A stretch of DNA of 64,000 nt from Actinokineospora terrae (GCF_900111175.1 NZ_FOGI01000006.1:124001-188000); one strand, 5' to 3'. Positions 6,616 through 16,177 are shown, counted from the first letter of the stretch. Notes: generated from the sequence alone by a model not told the origin. Numbers and translations: made by a program.

Positions 6616-9606
6616 TCACCGTCGTCCCACCATGTCCGGCGGGCTGATCGTCCCCAGCACCACCAGGAACGGCGTCGTCGCGGGCCGGAACCCGGCGCCG
6701 GACGCCGTGATCGTGCGTGGCCCGGTCTGGTCCTTGTCCAGCACCAGCAGCTGCGCGATGAACCGGCCGTCAGCGGCGGGCAGCGTGGGTGCGGCGGCCG
6801 CGGTGATCCCGGGCGTCCAGGTCAACGCGACCGGCGTGCCCGGCGGGAAGTCGACCCCGCGCACCGAGGTGACGAAGCCCGGCTCGCCGATGTCGGGAAC
6901 GGCGACGATCTTCGGCAGCAGCACCCGCATCGGCGCGGTGGCGGCGTTGTCGGACAGGTCGTTGTCGGTGCCGGAGGTCCTCAGCAGGCCGCGCACCTCC
7001 GTGGTCACCGGCTCCCGCGGGGCCAACACGACCTGCACCAACACAGCGGTGCCGGGAGTCAGGTCGGGCAGCGCGCAACCTGCCACGGTGCAACCCGGAG
7101 GCAACGAGGCGACCGGGATCCCTTGCGGCAGCGCGAGATCCAGGCGAAGACCTGTGGCCAGGCTGGGACCACCGTTGTGCGCCGTGTAGGTGACCGTCGC
7201 TCGTCCATCCACATAAGACGGGTTCGGGTTCACAGTGACCGACAGCGCCGGACCGGCGGGTGGCGGCGGTGGGGGAGCGGGCGGTTCGGGGGAGTCGACC
7301 TCGACCAGCGTCGCCGTCGCGTTGTCCGCCGGGGTCGAGTCGAACACCGGGCCCGCCACCGACCATTGGACCTGCCACCGGCCCGCCACGACAGCGGTGA
7401 ACACGGCCGTGATCCGCACGGTCGACCCAGGCGCCAAACCCCCGAGCGCGCACCGCCGCTCCACCACGTCGCAACTGCCCCGTGGCGTACGCAGATCGTC
7501 CAGCCGCAGCCCGGTGGGAACGGAAGCGGTCACGACGGCGTCCGGCGTGGGCGCGGGGCCGTGGTTCACCACGTCGACCGGCACCTCGACCGGCTCACCC
7601 ACGGTCGTGACGAGCCGCGGTGGCGCCAGCACCGCCAGGTCGACCGGCTGCTGCCACGTCGGCTCCTTCTGCCGCCCCGGCAGGTCCCAGTCGAGCCGCG
7701 CCAGCTCACCGGTGTCCAGGTCGAGCACGGCGAGTGCCTCCGGCGACCGGGCGTCACCCGCGCGCCGCGTGGTCAGCACCAACCGGTCACCCTCGGCCGA
7801 GAACGCCACGTCACGCGGCTGGAACGGGCCGGTGGCGCCACTGTTCAGCGGTCCCGCGCAAGATGCGGCGCCCGCGGGCAGCACCACCCGGCAGTCGTCG
7901 TCCGCCGGCGACACCAGCAGCACACCGTCGTTCTCCCGGTTGAACGCCACCACGCGGCTGTCCGGGCTGAACGCCGGACTGTCGTCGGTGACCGCGCAAT
8001 CGAACCCGCACACCGCCGCGCTCAGATCACGTTGTCCACCGAGGGTGTCCGCCCGCGCGACCCAGATGTGGTTGTCGCGGATCTCGCCGGTCGGCCCGTC
8101 GCTGACCACGCCCCGGGTGAACGAGAGCGTCCGCCCGTCCGGTGACCACGCCGGCTGGGTGTCTTCCTGGTCGGCGACCTCGGGCGGCGGGAGCAGCAGC
8201 CCGCGCACCGCGCCGGACTCCGCGTCGATCACCACCACCCGGCTGGGACCGCCGTTGGGCCGCACCCCGCCGGGGGAGCGGCGGGCGAACACCAGCGACC
8301 GGCCGTCAGGCGACCAGGCCGGGTCGAACTCCCAGTCCGTGGGCTGCCGATCGGCGACGGGGACCCGGCGCGGGTTCGTCCCATCGGCGTCGACCACCCA
8401 CAGCCGCTGCACCCGCCTGCCCGCCTCGTCCTCGAACCGGGTCAGCACGATCCGCCGCCCGTCCGGGGAGTACGACTGCCGTTGCGTCCACGGGTCGAAC
8501 CCCTGGCGCGGGTGGAACAGCAGGTTCGGGTCGTTGACCGCCTCCGGGTCTTCCCGCAGCACCGGCACCCCGAGATCACGCGGGTCGGTCCCATCGGGCT
8601 GGATGTCCTGCAGCGTGGCGGTATTGGCGGTTGGCGCGCTCGTCCTGGCGACCAGCAGGTGCTGCACGCCGCCGGTCACCAACCAGGTCGGCGATGACAC
8701 CGCGCGGTCCTCGGCCAGGAGCAGGTCGGGCAACGCGGGTGAGGGCAGCGTGGTGGTGTCGATGCAGTACACCTTCAGCACCGCCGGATCGGCCGTGCAG
8801 GTGCAGTCCTGGTCCTTGGTCAGGAACAACAGGTTGACGCCATCAGGCTTCCACCGCGGGGAGTGGAGGCTCCAGTCCGCCTGCCCACCGCTGAGCAGCG
8901 GTGTCCCGACCGTCGCACCGCCGCTCAGGACGCTGATCCGGGTGCCTGCCGCGCCCAGGTCCACTGTGTACGCCAGGCGGCCGTCGCGCGGGTTCCACGC
9001 GGGCTGGCTCGCCGTGCCGACCGGTTCCTCGGTCAGGCGGCGCGACGGCCCGCCCGCGAGGGGCTGGGCGACGATCTGGCCCGATCGGGCAAAGGCGATG
9101 TCCTCGCCGTCCGGTGAGAACGTCGGCGACGTCTCGTCCTGCGGTGTCCTGGTGAGCCTGCGCTCCCCTGTGCCGTCGACCCGGATCGCCCACAGGTCGC
9201 GTTGCCCGCCCTCGACCGACTCGAACACGACCGTGCGCAGGTCCGGCGACAGCACCGGCCGCGCCGCGTCCCGGCCGGTGGTCAGCCTGCGCACCTCGCC
9301 CTCCGGGGAGGCGAGGTAGACCTGCGGTCGAGGGCTGTCGCGTCTACTGGTGAAGACGATCAACTCACCGCGCGCGGACACGTCGTCGTCGTGGTGCGCG
9401 ACCCCGGCTCCCAGCAGCGGACGGGTCGACCGAAGCTGGTCGGCTACCGGGCTGTCGAGCACGCCGATGCTGCGGTGCCCGGTGCCCGCGAAGGCGATCC
9501 TGGTCGGCACCGGGTCCGGCGCGGCCTGGGCCACCGTGGGCGCCGCTGCGGTGACGACGCCGCCCAGCGACGCCACCACCGCCAGTACGACGGGCAAGCG
9601 GGACAT
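6616..9606 (-). CDS. Secreted TolB/PD40-type beta-propeller protein with DUF11/CARDB-like repeats, eCIS-linked
   Basis: A 996-residue protein. A Sec signal peptide (residues 1-about 28, ending Ala-Gln-Ala-Ala) is followed by at least eight repeats with the Ser-Pro-Asp-Gly-Arg/Glu signature of WD40-like PD40 propeller blades (about 40-650). Then come two Asn-His-Gly-Pro / His-Asn-Gly-Gly-Pro beta-sandwich repeats of the DUF11/CARDB type (about 680-880), separated by a poly-proline linker, and a final Ig-like beta domain. Start at 9606 with GGAAGGAC upstream. It is the first gene of the minus-strand eCIS transcript and probably acts outside the cell or at the wall, in binding or scaffolding. 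Its link to the particle is by operon position only. Confidence 0.8.
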   Translation of the reverse strand: MSRLPVVLAVVASLGGVVTAAAPTVAQAAPDPVPTRIAFAGTGHRSIGVLDSPVADQLRSTRPLLGAGVAHHDDDVSARGELIVFTSRRDSPRPQVYLASPEGEVRRLTTGRDAARPVLSPDLRTVVFESVEGGQRDLWAIRVDGTGERRLTRTPQDETSPTFSPDGEDIAFARSGQIVAQPLAGGPSRRLTEEPVGTASQPAWNPRDGRLAYTVDLGAAGTRISVLSGGATVGTPLLSGGQADWSLHSPRWKPDGVNLLFLTKDQDCTCTADPAVLKVYCIDTTTLPSPALPDLLLAEDRAVSSPTWLVTGGVQHLLVARTSAPTANTATLQDIQPDGTDPRDLGVPVLREDPEAVNDPNLLFHPRQGFDPWTQRQSYSPDGRRIVLTRFEDEAGRRVQRLWVVDADGTNPRRVPVADRQPTDWEFDPAWSPDGRSLVFARRSPGGVRPNGGPSRVVVIDAESGAVRGLLLPPPEVADQEDTQPAWSPDGRTLSFTRGVVSDGPTGEIRDNHIWVARADTLGGQRDLSAAVCGFDCAVTDDSPAFSPDSRVVAFNRENDGVLLVSPADDDCRVVLPAGAASCAGPLNSGATGPFQPRDVAFSAEGDRLVLTTRRAGDARSPEALAVLDLDTGELARLDWDLPGRQKEPTWQQPVDLAVLAPPRLVTTVGEPVEVPVDVVNHGPAPTPDAVVTASVPTGLRLDDLRTPRGSCDVVERRCALGGLAPGSTVRITAVFTAVVAGRWQVQWSVAGPVFDSTPADNATATLVEVDSPEPPAPPPPPPAGPALSVTVNPNPSYVDGRATVTYTAHNGGPSLATGLRLDLALPQGIPVASLPPGCTVAGCALPDLTPGTAVLVQVVLAPREPVTTEVRGLLRTSGTDNDLSDNAATAPMRVLLPKIVAVPDIGEPGFVTSVRGVDFPPGTPVALTWTPGITAAAAPTLPAADGRFIAQLLVLDKDQTGPRTITASGAGFRPATTPFLVVLGTISPPDMVGRR

Positions 9607-9680
9607 GGGTGTCCTTCCGCGGTCATCGGCCACCTCGTGATCGTCGCCCCGGCGGGCGCCGGTTCCGATGGCCTGCCGGG

Positions 9681-9712
9681 CACGGTCGGGGCGTTCCCGC
9701 TGCCCGGCCGTG
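9681..9712. terminator. Hairpin after the LuxR regulator gene
   Basis: A 10-base stem (CACGGTCGGG at 9681-9690 pairing with 9703-9712, one G-U pair) with a 12-base loop. It lies 18 bases after the regulator's stop on the minus strand and about 75 bases before the start of the propeller gene. It probably terminates or attenuates the regulator transcript, so the eCIS operon is likely to have its own promoter in 9607-9680. Confidence 0.5.
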
Positions 9713-9729
9713 CTGTCGTCGGTGCCCGC

Positions 9730-10353
9730 TCAGATCAGGCCGTGCCGCATGACGTAGCCGACGGCGTGCGCGCGGTTGCGCAGGTTCAGCCGGGTGGACA
9801 CCTCGTGCAGCACGTTCTTCACCGTCCGCTCCGAGTACGACATCTTCAGCGCGATCTCGGCGGTGTCGAGCCCGTCGGCGACCAGCCGCAGGATATCGGT
9901 CTCCCGAGTGGTCAAAGTGGACAGTGTGGGGGCGTTCGGGTCGAGCACGCCGCGTTGCAGCCGCCCGACGTGCGCGAGCAGGGTGTCGAGCAGGTCGCCG
10001 GGCAGCACCGCCTCGCCGTCCGCGATCGCGGTGATCGCCCCGACCAGCCGGTCCTGGGTGGCTTCGGAACGGCGGACCACCGCGGCGACACCGCACTCGA
10101 TGGTGGTGCGCAACGAGTTCTGGTCGAAGCGGCCCACCACGAGACCGGTCCTGGTCGCGCCGCCGCGGCGCAGGCCGCGCAGCAAACGGGCGATCTCGTC
10201 GTCCACGGCGTCGACCACCACCAGCGACACCACCGCCCTGCCGTCGTCCTCCGGCGCGAGCAACTCGACCTCGGGGCGGGATCGGAGCAGGTGGACGGTG
10301 CCGCCGCGCAGGATCGGGTCGTCCGCGTACACCGCTACCGGGATTCTGTTCAC
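9730..10353 (-). CDS. NarL/LuxR-family regulator linked to the eCIS locus
   Basis: A 207-residue protein from a GTG start at 10353, chosen for its AGGAGG site 7 bases upstream. Residues 1-125 resemble a receiver domain but lack the acidic pocket (the N-terminus reads Tyr-Ala-Asp-Asp-Pro, and there is no clear phospho-acceptor aspartate in beta-3), so it is probably not phosphorylated. The LuxR-type helix-turn-helix fills 140-207, with Thr-x-Arg-Glu-x-Asp-Ile-Leu-Arg and Ser-Tyr-Ser-Glu-Arg-Thr-Val-Lys-Asn. Regulators of this kind are commonly encoded inside actinobacterial eCIS clusters. A paralogue lies at 16326-16946. Confidence 0.88.
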   Translation of the reverse strand: MNRIPVAVYADDPILRGGTVHLLRSRPEVELLAPEDDGRAVVSLVVVDAVDDEIARLLRGLRRGGATRTGLVVGRFDQNSLRTTIECGVAAVVRRSEATQDRLVGAITAIADGEAVLPGDLLDTLLAHVGRLQRGVLDPNAPTLSTLTTRETDILRLVADGLDTAEIALKMSYSERTVKNVLHEVSTRLNLRNRAHAVGYVMRHGLI

Positions 10354-10505
10354 GCTGTCCTCCTGACGCCGAAGAGCCTGCCCCGATCCTGCGCCGCACC
10401 ACTGGTCCCGGGCAGCGCGCGGGGCCGCGCTGTGCACCCGGGGTGCCCGTCGACTGCCCTTTTCCCCCTGCCGCCCGCCGATCCGCCGTGGCTAGCGTCA
10501 CCGGC
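10354..10505. promoter_or_regulatory. Divergent promoter region of the eCIS regulator and the membrane-anchored protein
   Basis: This 152-base gap separates two divergently transcribed genes and must hold at least the regulator promoter. I see no strong palindrome and cannot place -10 or -35 boxes with confidence. Confidence 0.4.
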
Positions 10506-11780
10506 GTGAGCACATCGACCGACTTCGAGCGGCGCACGGTGCGGGTCGTCCCCGGCGCGGAGACCACCACGGCGCTGCGGGTGCGCAACGACGGTGACAT
10601 CGTCGAGGCATACGGGTTCCAGGTGGTGGGGGAGTGCGCCGCTTGGACCGAGGTCGAACCCGCCCGGCTCTCGCTGTACCCGGGCACCTCCCAGGACGTG
10701 GTGGTCCGGTTGCGGCCACCGCGCTCGTCGGCGGTCCGCGCCGGTGAGACCCCGCTGGGCGTGCGCGTGCTGCCGGTGGAGCGCCCGGACTCGGCCGCGG
10801 TGGCCGAGACGGTGGTGACCATCGAGCCGTTCGCCGAGCAGCGACTGGAACTCGTGCCCGAACGACGCCGCGCCTGGCGGTCCGCGCGCTACCGGGTGCT
10901 GGCGCACAACGACGGCAACACCCCCGTCGAACTGGCGCTGACCACCGCCGAGGTCGACGACCGGATCCGCTACACCACCACCGACCAGCCGATCCCGGTC
11001 GAACCCGGCGCCGACACCGAGATCCCCGTGCGCGTGCGCGTCGGCAAGGTCCAGTGGTTCGGCAAGCCCGTCACCTGGCCGATCCGGCTCAGCGCCACCG
11101 CGGCGGAACCCGAGCCGCGCGAGCACGACCTGGCGGGCGAGTTCATCCAGCTGCCGATCTTCCCGAGGTGGCTGCTGGCGCTGCTCGCCGCGCTGCTGGC
11201 CCTGCTGCTGGCGTGGTTCCTGCTCGTCCGGCCCGCGGTGCGCAGTGCGGCAAGGGAAGCGGCTGACGACCGGGCCGAAGAGATCCAGCAGGCAGGCCAG
11301 ACCCAGGCCCCCGCGCCGCCGCCACCGCCGCCCCCGATCACCACCTCGGCGCCGCGGCCCGGCCGCAGCGGCGACGGCCAGACCGGCGAAGGGCAACCGG
11401 GCACCGGTGGCCCGGGCGGCGTGGGGACGCAGAGCTCGAGCACCATCGAGGTCCGCACCAACACCGGCGGGCTCGGCACCGGCACCTACGTGGTGCCCGA
11501 GGGCAAGGTCTTCCGCATCACCGACATCCTCGTCGCCAACCACCAGGGCGACGAGGGCGTGCTGACCATCATCTTCGGCGAGCGCACGGTCACCACGATC
11601 GCCCTGGAGACCTTCCGCAACCAGGACTACCACTGGGTGACCCCGATCGACATCCCGGCCGGTGCCGCGGTGACGGTGAACGTCTCCTGCGCCAAGCCGG
11701 GCACACCCGCCACCGGACGGCAGGCCCGCAACTGCCTGGAACTGCTCAACGTCAGCGGTCAGCTCGCCGACCTGGAGTGA
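10506..11780 (+). CDS. Single-pass membrane protein of eCIS clusters (often auto-annotated 'hydrolytic protein')
   Basis: 424 residues from a GTG at 10506. Two Ig-like, COG1470-type beta domains (residues about 8-108 and 112-205) are followed by one transmembrane helix (221-241), an Ala/Glu helix, a Pro-rich linker (265-335) and a C-terminal beta domain (345-424). There is no cleavable signal, so the N-terminal domains are probably cytoplasmic and the C-terminal domain external, or the reverse. No catalytic motif is visible, so the automatic name 'hydrolytic protein' is not supported by the sequence. Similar proteins recur beside Streptomyces eCIS genes. A role in holding the particle at the membrane is an inference. 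The end overlaps the convergent beta-glucosidase gene by 29 bases. Confidence 0.75.
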   Translation: MSTSTDFERRTVRVVPGAETTTALRVRNDGDIVEAYGFQVVGECAAWTEVEPARLSLYPGTSQDVVVRLRPPRSSAVRAGETPLGVRVLPVERPDSAAVAETVVTIEPFAEQRLELVPERRRAWRSARYRVLAHNDGNTPVELALTTAEVDDRIRYTTTDQPIPVEPGADTEIPVRVRVGKVQWFGKPVTWPIRLSATAAEPEPREHDLAGEFIQLPIFPRWLLALLAALLALLLAWFLLVRPAVRSAAREAADDRAEEIQQAGQTQAPAPPPPPPPITTSAPRPGRSGDGQTGEGQPGTGGPGGVGTQSSSTIEVRTNTGGLGTGTYVVPEGKVFRITDILVANHQGDEGVLTIIFGERTVTTIALETFRNQDYHWVTPIDIPAGAAVTVNVSCAKPGTPATGRQARNCLELLNVSGQLADLE

Positions 11781-13155
11781 CGGGGTGGCCTTCGGCGGGC
11801 ACGGCGTTGCGGGCGGCGACCTCGGCGAAGAACCACCCGCTGTCCTTGACGATCCGGCGCTGGCAGGCGAAGTCCACGTGCACCAGCCCGAACCGGGGAC
11901 CGTAGCCCCAGGCCCACTCGAAGTTGTCCAGCAGCGACCAGGCCAGATAGCCGCGGACATCGGCACCCGCCTCGATCGCGGCGTGCACCGCCCGCAGGTG
12001 CTCGGCGAAGTACCGGACCCGGTCGTCGTCGCGCACCCGGCCGCCTTCGTCGACGACATCGGGGAAGGCGGCCCCGTTCTCGGCGACCACCAGGGGAGTC
12101 CGGGTGTACTCGCTGAGGTGCACCAACAGGTCGGTCAGCGAGGCGGGGTGCTGCTCCCAGCCGGTCACGGTGAGCGGGGCGCGCGGCGGCAGCACGGACA
12201 TACCGCGCAGTCCGGGCAGCGGGCAGTTGCTGGGTTCGGTCGGGTCGGCCAGCGAGACGACCCTGGTCGGGGCGTAGTAGTTGACGCCGATCCAGTCGAG
12301 CGGCTCGGCGATCACGTCCAGGTCGCCGTCGCGGATGGCCGGTTCGAGCCCGTCGAGGTGGGCCAGGTCGGCGCGCAGGTCGGCTGGGTAGCCCCGGCCT
12401 AGGACGGGGTCGAGGAAGAACCTGTTGTGCACGGCGTCGAACCGGCGGACCGCGTCGTGGTCGGCGGGGTCGTCGGCTAACGCGGGGGAGAAGTTCAGTG
12501 CGATGGAGAGGCTGGTTGCGCCACCGGCGCGTAACGCCTGTGCGGCTTGGCCGTGTGCGAGTAGGTGGTGGTGGGCGGCGCGGAGGGCGGTTCGCGGGTT
12601 CTTCACGCCCGGTGCGTGGACGCCGTTGCCGTAGCCGAGGAACGCCGAGCAGAACGGCTCGTTGAGCGTGGTCCAGTGTTTCACGCGGTCGCCTAGTCTG
12701 GTGTGGACTGTGCCGGCGTACTCGGCGAACCAGAGGGCGATGTCGCGCTCGACCCACCCGCCGCGCTCCTGCAAGGCCTGCGGCAGGTCCCAGTGGTAGA
12801 GGGTGAGAACCGGGGTGATGTCGCGGTCGAGCAGGGCGTCGACCAACCGGTCGTAGAACGCCAGACCCGCCGGGTTGGGGGTCCGGCCATCGGGCATGAT
12901 CCTCGGCCACGCGGTGGAGAAGCGGTAGGTCGGCATGCCGAGGGTGGACAGCAGGTCGACGTCCTCGCGGTAGCGGCGATAGTGGTCGCAAGCGGTTGCG
13001 CCGCTCGCTCCTCCCTCGACCGCGCCGGGTACCGCGGCGAACACGTCCCAGATGGATGGTCCACGCCCGTCCTCGGCTGTCGCGCCCTCGATCTGGTAGG
13101 CCGCTGTCGCGGCGCCCCACAGGAACCCCGACGGGAAAGCCAGCTCCCCGGTCAC
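11752..13155 (-). CDS. Glycoside hydrolase family 1 beta-glucosidase
   Basis: A 467-residue intracellular GH1 enzyme. The acid/base glutamate is in Thr-Leu-Asn-Glu-Pro (about Glu165), the nucleophile in Val-Ala-Glu-Asn-Gly (about Glu358), and the start has the family pattern Phe-Leu-Trp-Gly-Ala-Ala-Thr-Ala-Ala-Tyr-Gln-Ile-Glu-Gly. It hydrolyses beta-glucosides such as cellobiose taken up by the transporter encoded just upstream. GTG start at 13155 with GGGAGGTGATG upstream, 6 bases after the permease stop, so it ends a four-gene operon. The order binding protein, permease, permease, beta-glucosidase matches Streptomyces cebE-cebF-cebG-bglC. Confidence 0.95.
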   Translation of the reverse strand: MTGELAFPSGFLWGAATAAYQIEGATAEDGRGPSIWDVFAAVPGAVEGGASGATACDHYRRYREDVDLLSTLGMPTYRFSTAWPRIMPDGRTPNPAGLAFYDRLVDALLDRDITPVLTLYHWDLPQALQERGGWVERDIALWFAEYAGTVHTRLGDRVKHWTTLNEPFCSAFLGYGNGVHAPGVKNPRTALRAAHHHLLAHGQAAQALRAGGATSLSIALNFSPALADDPADHDAVRRFDAVHNRFFLDPVLGRGYPADLRADLAHLDGLEPAIRDGDLDVIAEPLDWIGVNYYAPTRVVSLADPTEPSNCPLPGLRGMSVLPPRAPLTVTGWEQHPASLTDLLVHLSEYTRTPLVVAENGAAFPDVVDEGGRVRDDDRVRYFAEHLRAVHAAIEAGADVRGYLAWSLLDNFEWAWGYGPRFGLVHVDFACQRRIVKDSGWFFAEVAARNAVPAEGHPVTPGRRADR

Positions 13156-13161
13156 GGCACA

Positions 13162-13992
13162 TCACCTCCCGGTTTCCGCCGCCCCGCGCAGCAGCACGGC
13201 GACGACCTTCCTGGCGAACAGGACGAACAGCAGCAGGACCGGCACGATGCTCACCAGCACCCCGGTCAGGACCAGCGGGTAGTCGGTGTAGTAGCCACCC
13301 GCCAGCCGCGACAGCACGACCTGCGCGGTGGGGGTGTCGTTCGGGTCGAGCGCCACCAGCGGCCACCCGAACTCATTCCACGACGTGGCGAACGACAACA
13401 TGCCCAGCACCGCGGCGGGCCCCCGCAACGCGGGCAGGGCGACGTGCCAGTAGACACGCGCAAGCGAACAGCCGTCCACCCTCGCCGCGTCCACCAACTC
13501 CGGCGCCACCGCCTCCAGGCACGCCTGCCGCATCCAGAACACCCCGAACGCACTGACCAGCCCAGGCGCGATCGCCGCCGCGAGCGTGTCATACCACCCG
13601 AGCGCGTCGACCACCATGAACACCGGCACGATCCCCAGCTGCGTGGGCACCATCGCAGACGCGAGCACCACGGCGAATAGCGCTTCCCTTCCGCGAAACC
13701 GCAATCTGGCGAACGCGAACCCAGCGACCGTGCACAGCAACGCATTCGCGACCGCCACGACCCCCGCGATCACCGCGGAGTTCACCATCGCCTGCCCGAG
13801 GTCAACCCGATCGACCAACTCGCCTAGGTGGTCGAGCAACCGCCCGCCCGGCACCAAAGGTGGTGTCGCCCTGGCTAGGTCCGCGTTGTCACGGGAGGCA
13901 ACAACGAGTGCCGAGTACAGCGGCGCTAGGGAGAACAGCACCAGCGCTAGCAGCGCAACCGCTTGCGGCAACCGTTTGACGCGGAGTGTCAT
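13162..13992 (-). CDS. Sugar ABC transporter permease (CUT1, CebG-like)
   Basis: 276 residues with six predicted membrane helices. The inner-membrane permease motif, Glu-Leu-Val-Asp-Ala-Ala-x-Val-Asp-Gly, contacts the ATPase (about residue 185-194). It is the second permease of a carbohydrate uptake system. The ATG overlaps the stop of the first permease (ATGA). No ATPase gene is present, which is normal for actinomycete CUT1 systems that share a general MsiK-type ATPase encoded elsewhere. Confidence 0.92.
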   Translation of the reverse strand: MTLRVKRLPQAVALLALVLFSLAPLYSALVVASRDNADLARATPPLVPGGRLLDHLGELVDRVDLGQAMVNSAVIAGVVAVANALLCTVAGFAFARLRFRGREALFAVVLASAMVPTQLGIVPVFMVVDALGWYDTLAAAIAPGLVSAFGVFWMRQACLEAVAPELVDAARVDGCSLARVYWHVALPALRGPAAVLGMLSFATSWNEFGWPLVALDPNDTPTAQVVLSRLAGGYYTDYPLVLTGVLVSIVPVLLLFVLFARKVVAVLLRGAAETGR

Positions 13993-14858
13993 CGCCGGAC
14001 GATTCGTCGGGCGATGGTGGTGGCGGTGATGGCGAATGTGGCGCACAGGAGGAACAGGAGCCAGGTCATCGCGGCGGCGTAACCGGCGTTGAAGCGGCTG
14101 AAGCCGACTTCGTACAGGTACATGGCCACGGTCTGGAACTGTCGGTCGCTGCCGCCCGCGCCTGCTAGGCCGGAGCCGTCGAACAGTTGGGGTTCGGTGA
14201 ACAGTTGCACGCCGCCGATGGCTGAGGCGATGGCGGTGAACAGGAGCGTCGGGCGGATTCCGGGGAGGGTGACCGCGCGGAATCGTTGCCAGCCGCCTGC
14301 GCCGTCCAGTTCGGCTGCTTCGTACAGTTCGCGCGGTACGGCTCGCATCGCGGCCAGGTAGAGCAGGGCCGTGTACCCGGTCCACCGCCACATCACCATC
14401 GTCGCGACTCCCAGGTGCGCCGCCCAGGTGTCCGCCTGCCAGGCCACCGGGCCGACCCCGACCCGGCCGAGCAGGAAGTTGACCATCCCGTAGTCGCGGC
14501 CGAGCAGTTGGCCGAACACCAGCGCCACCGCGACCACCGGCACCACGTTGGGGACCAGCACCAACACCTGCCACGCCGCCCCGCGTCGCCGCAGCAGGGA
14601 GGCGATACCCAGCGCCAGCGCCAACTGCGGGATGGTCGCCAGCAGGAAGATGCTCAGCGTGTTGCCCAAGGCGTTGTAGAACAACGGGTCAGCCAGCAGG
14701 TCCCGGTAGTTCGTCAGACCTGTGAACCCCCCGTCGCCCGCGATGAGGTGCCAGTGGTGCGTCGACACCCACGCGGTGTAGAGCAGCGGGAACACCCCGA
14801 ACGCGCCGAAGACCAGGAAGAACGGTGCGACGAGCAGGTACGGGGTGTACCGGCTCAC
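13989..14858 (-). CDS. Sugar ABC transporter permease (CUT1, CebF-like)
   Basis: 289 residues, six membrane helices, with the permease loop Arg-Glu-Leu-Tyr-Glu-Ala-Ala-Glu-Leu-Asp-Gly-Ala at about 190-201. The GTG start at 14858 overlaps the binding-protein stop (GTGA). It pairs with the downstream permease to form the channel of the importer. Confidence 0.92.
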   Translation of the reverse strand: MSRYTPYLLVAPFFLVFGAFGVFPLLYTAWVSTHHWHLIAGDGGFTGLTNYRDLLADPLFYNALGNTLSIFLLATIPQLALALGIASLLRRRGAAWQVLVLVPNVVPVVAVALVFGQLLGRDYGMVNFLLGRVGVGPVAWQADTWAAHLGVATMVMWRWTGYTALLYLAAMRAVPRELYEAAELDGAGGWQRFRAVTLPGIRPTLLFTAIASAIGGVQLFTEPQLFDGSGLAGAGGSDRQFQTVAMYLYEVGFSRFNAGYAAAMTWLLFLLCATFAITATTIARRIVRR

Positions 14859-16099
14859 CGCAGCACCGTGCGGGCCTCGTCGACCGCCTGCCGCCACGCC
14901 TGCTCGACGGTCTGCTTGCCGTCCTCGACCCGGCCGAGCGCCCGCCCGAACACCGGTCGGACGTCGGCGTCGCGCACCCCGCGGTGGTTGGGGCGCACCG
15001 CGTCCGAGGACGCGGCGAAGATCCGGCCGATCGGCGCGTCGCGGAAGTACGGGTCGGTGTGCGCCAGCACGGCCGGGTCGCGGTAGACCTCGGGCTGGCT
15101 GGGCAGGATGTTGTCGGACTCGAACAGCCGCTTCTGCTGCGCGGGCGCGGTGAGCCACTTCGCCGCGGCGTAGGCGGCCTCGGTGTGCGCGCCCTGCGCG
15201 GGTACCACCAGGTACGACCCACCCCAGTTGCCCGCACGGCCCGGCACCGTCGTCACGTCCCACACCCCGGCCCCGCCGGGCCCGCCCGCCTGCTTGATCT
15301 GCGCCAGCATCCACGCCGGGCAGGTCATCGTGGCGAACGCGCCCTGGTTGATGCCGACGTTCCAGGGCTGGGTGAACGTGGTGAGCGCCGCGGTCTGGTG
15401 CTTGGCGCCGATCGCGCCCGCCAGCTCGAAAGCCGTGGCGACGGCCGGGTTGGTGTCGCCGATGAACGCGTCGTCGGCGGTGCGGAAGTAGTTCTCCCCG
15501 GCCTGGTTGAGCATCGCGGTGTAGACCGTGCCCGCCGAGTCGGTGAACCTCGCGTCGGGCACCCGCGCGCTGAACCGGTCGGCGACCTCGGCGTAGGCCT
15601 GCCACGTGGGCCACAGCGCGGCGAGGGCGTCGCGGTCGGTCGGCAGCCCGGCGCGCTCGATCAGGTCGCGGCGGTAGCACATCGCCAGCCCGCCCATGTC
15701 CGTGCCGAGCCCGAGGACCGCGTCACCGACGACGCCCTGCTCCCACTTCCACGCCGACCACTGCCCCCGCAGGTCCCGCGCCCCGAACCGGGACAGGTCC
15801 ACCAGCTTGTCCCGCGACCGGCGCAGCGCGGGCAGGTACTGCTCCTCGACGGCGACCACGTCCGCGGCGCCCCTGCCCGCGGCCAGCGCGGTGATCAGTC
15901 CTTTGTGGTGGGAGTCGAAGTCGGTGACCCGGCCGACCAGGTCGACGCCGGGGTTGAGCCGCTCGTACTCGGCGAAGAGCGGTTCGTAGCCGAACTCGCC
16001 GAAGGTGGCCACCGTGATCCGCACCCGCTGGTCCGCGTTCGCCGAACACCCGCCGACCAGCACCACCAGCACCGCGATCAACGCCCACACCCGCCGCAT
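14855..16099 (-). CDS. Sugar-binding lipoprotein of an ABC transporter (CebE-like)
   Basis: A 414-residue extracellular solute-binding protein, family 1. The signal peptide ends in a lipobox Val-Gly-Gly-Cys (Cys18), so the protein is lipid-anchored outside the membrane. The binding cleft is suggested by several Trp residues (Trp-Ser-Ala-Trp-Lys-Trp, Gln-Pro-Trp-Asn). Good ribosome site GGGGAGGAACGG. It heads the four-gene operon ending in the beta-glucosidase. Substrate (beta-glucoside oligosaccharide) is inferred from that neighbour. Confidence 0.92.
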   Translation of the reverse strand: MRRVWALIAVLVVLVGGCSANADQRVRITVATFGEFGYEPLFAEYERLNPGVDLVGRVTDFDSHHKGLITALAAGRGAADVVAVEEQYLPALRRSRDKLVDLSRFGARDLRGQWSAWKWEQGVVGDAVLGLGTDMGGLAMCYRRDLIERAGLPTDRDALAALWPTWQAYAEVADRFSARVPDARFTDSAGTVYTAMLNQAGENYFRTADDAFIGDTNPAVATAFELAGAIGAKHQTAALTTFTQPWNVGINQGAFATMTCPAWMLAQIKQAGGPGGAGVWDVTTVPGRAGNWGGSYLVVPAQGAHTEAAYAAAKWLTAPAQQKRLFESDNILPSQPEVYRDPAVLAHTDPYFRDAPIGRIFAASSDAVRPNHRGVRDADVRPVFGRALGRVEDGKQTVEQAWRQAVDEARTVLR

Positions 16100-16177
16100 A
16101 CCGTTCCTCCCCGCCGCCGATCCCCCCTCTCACCGTGCTCGCCCCGACCACCACGGCACACCGCCCGAACATCCCGT

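Noticed and set aside
10506..11780. Naming this gene a hydrolase, as automatic pipelines do
   Set aside because: No catalytic motif is visible; the protein consists of beta domains around a single membrane helix.
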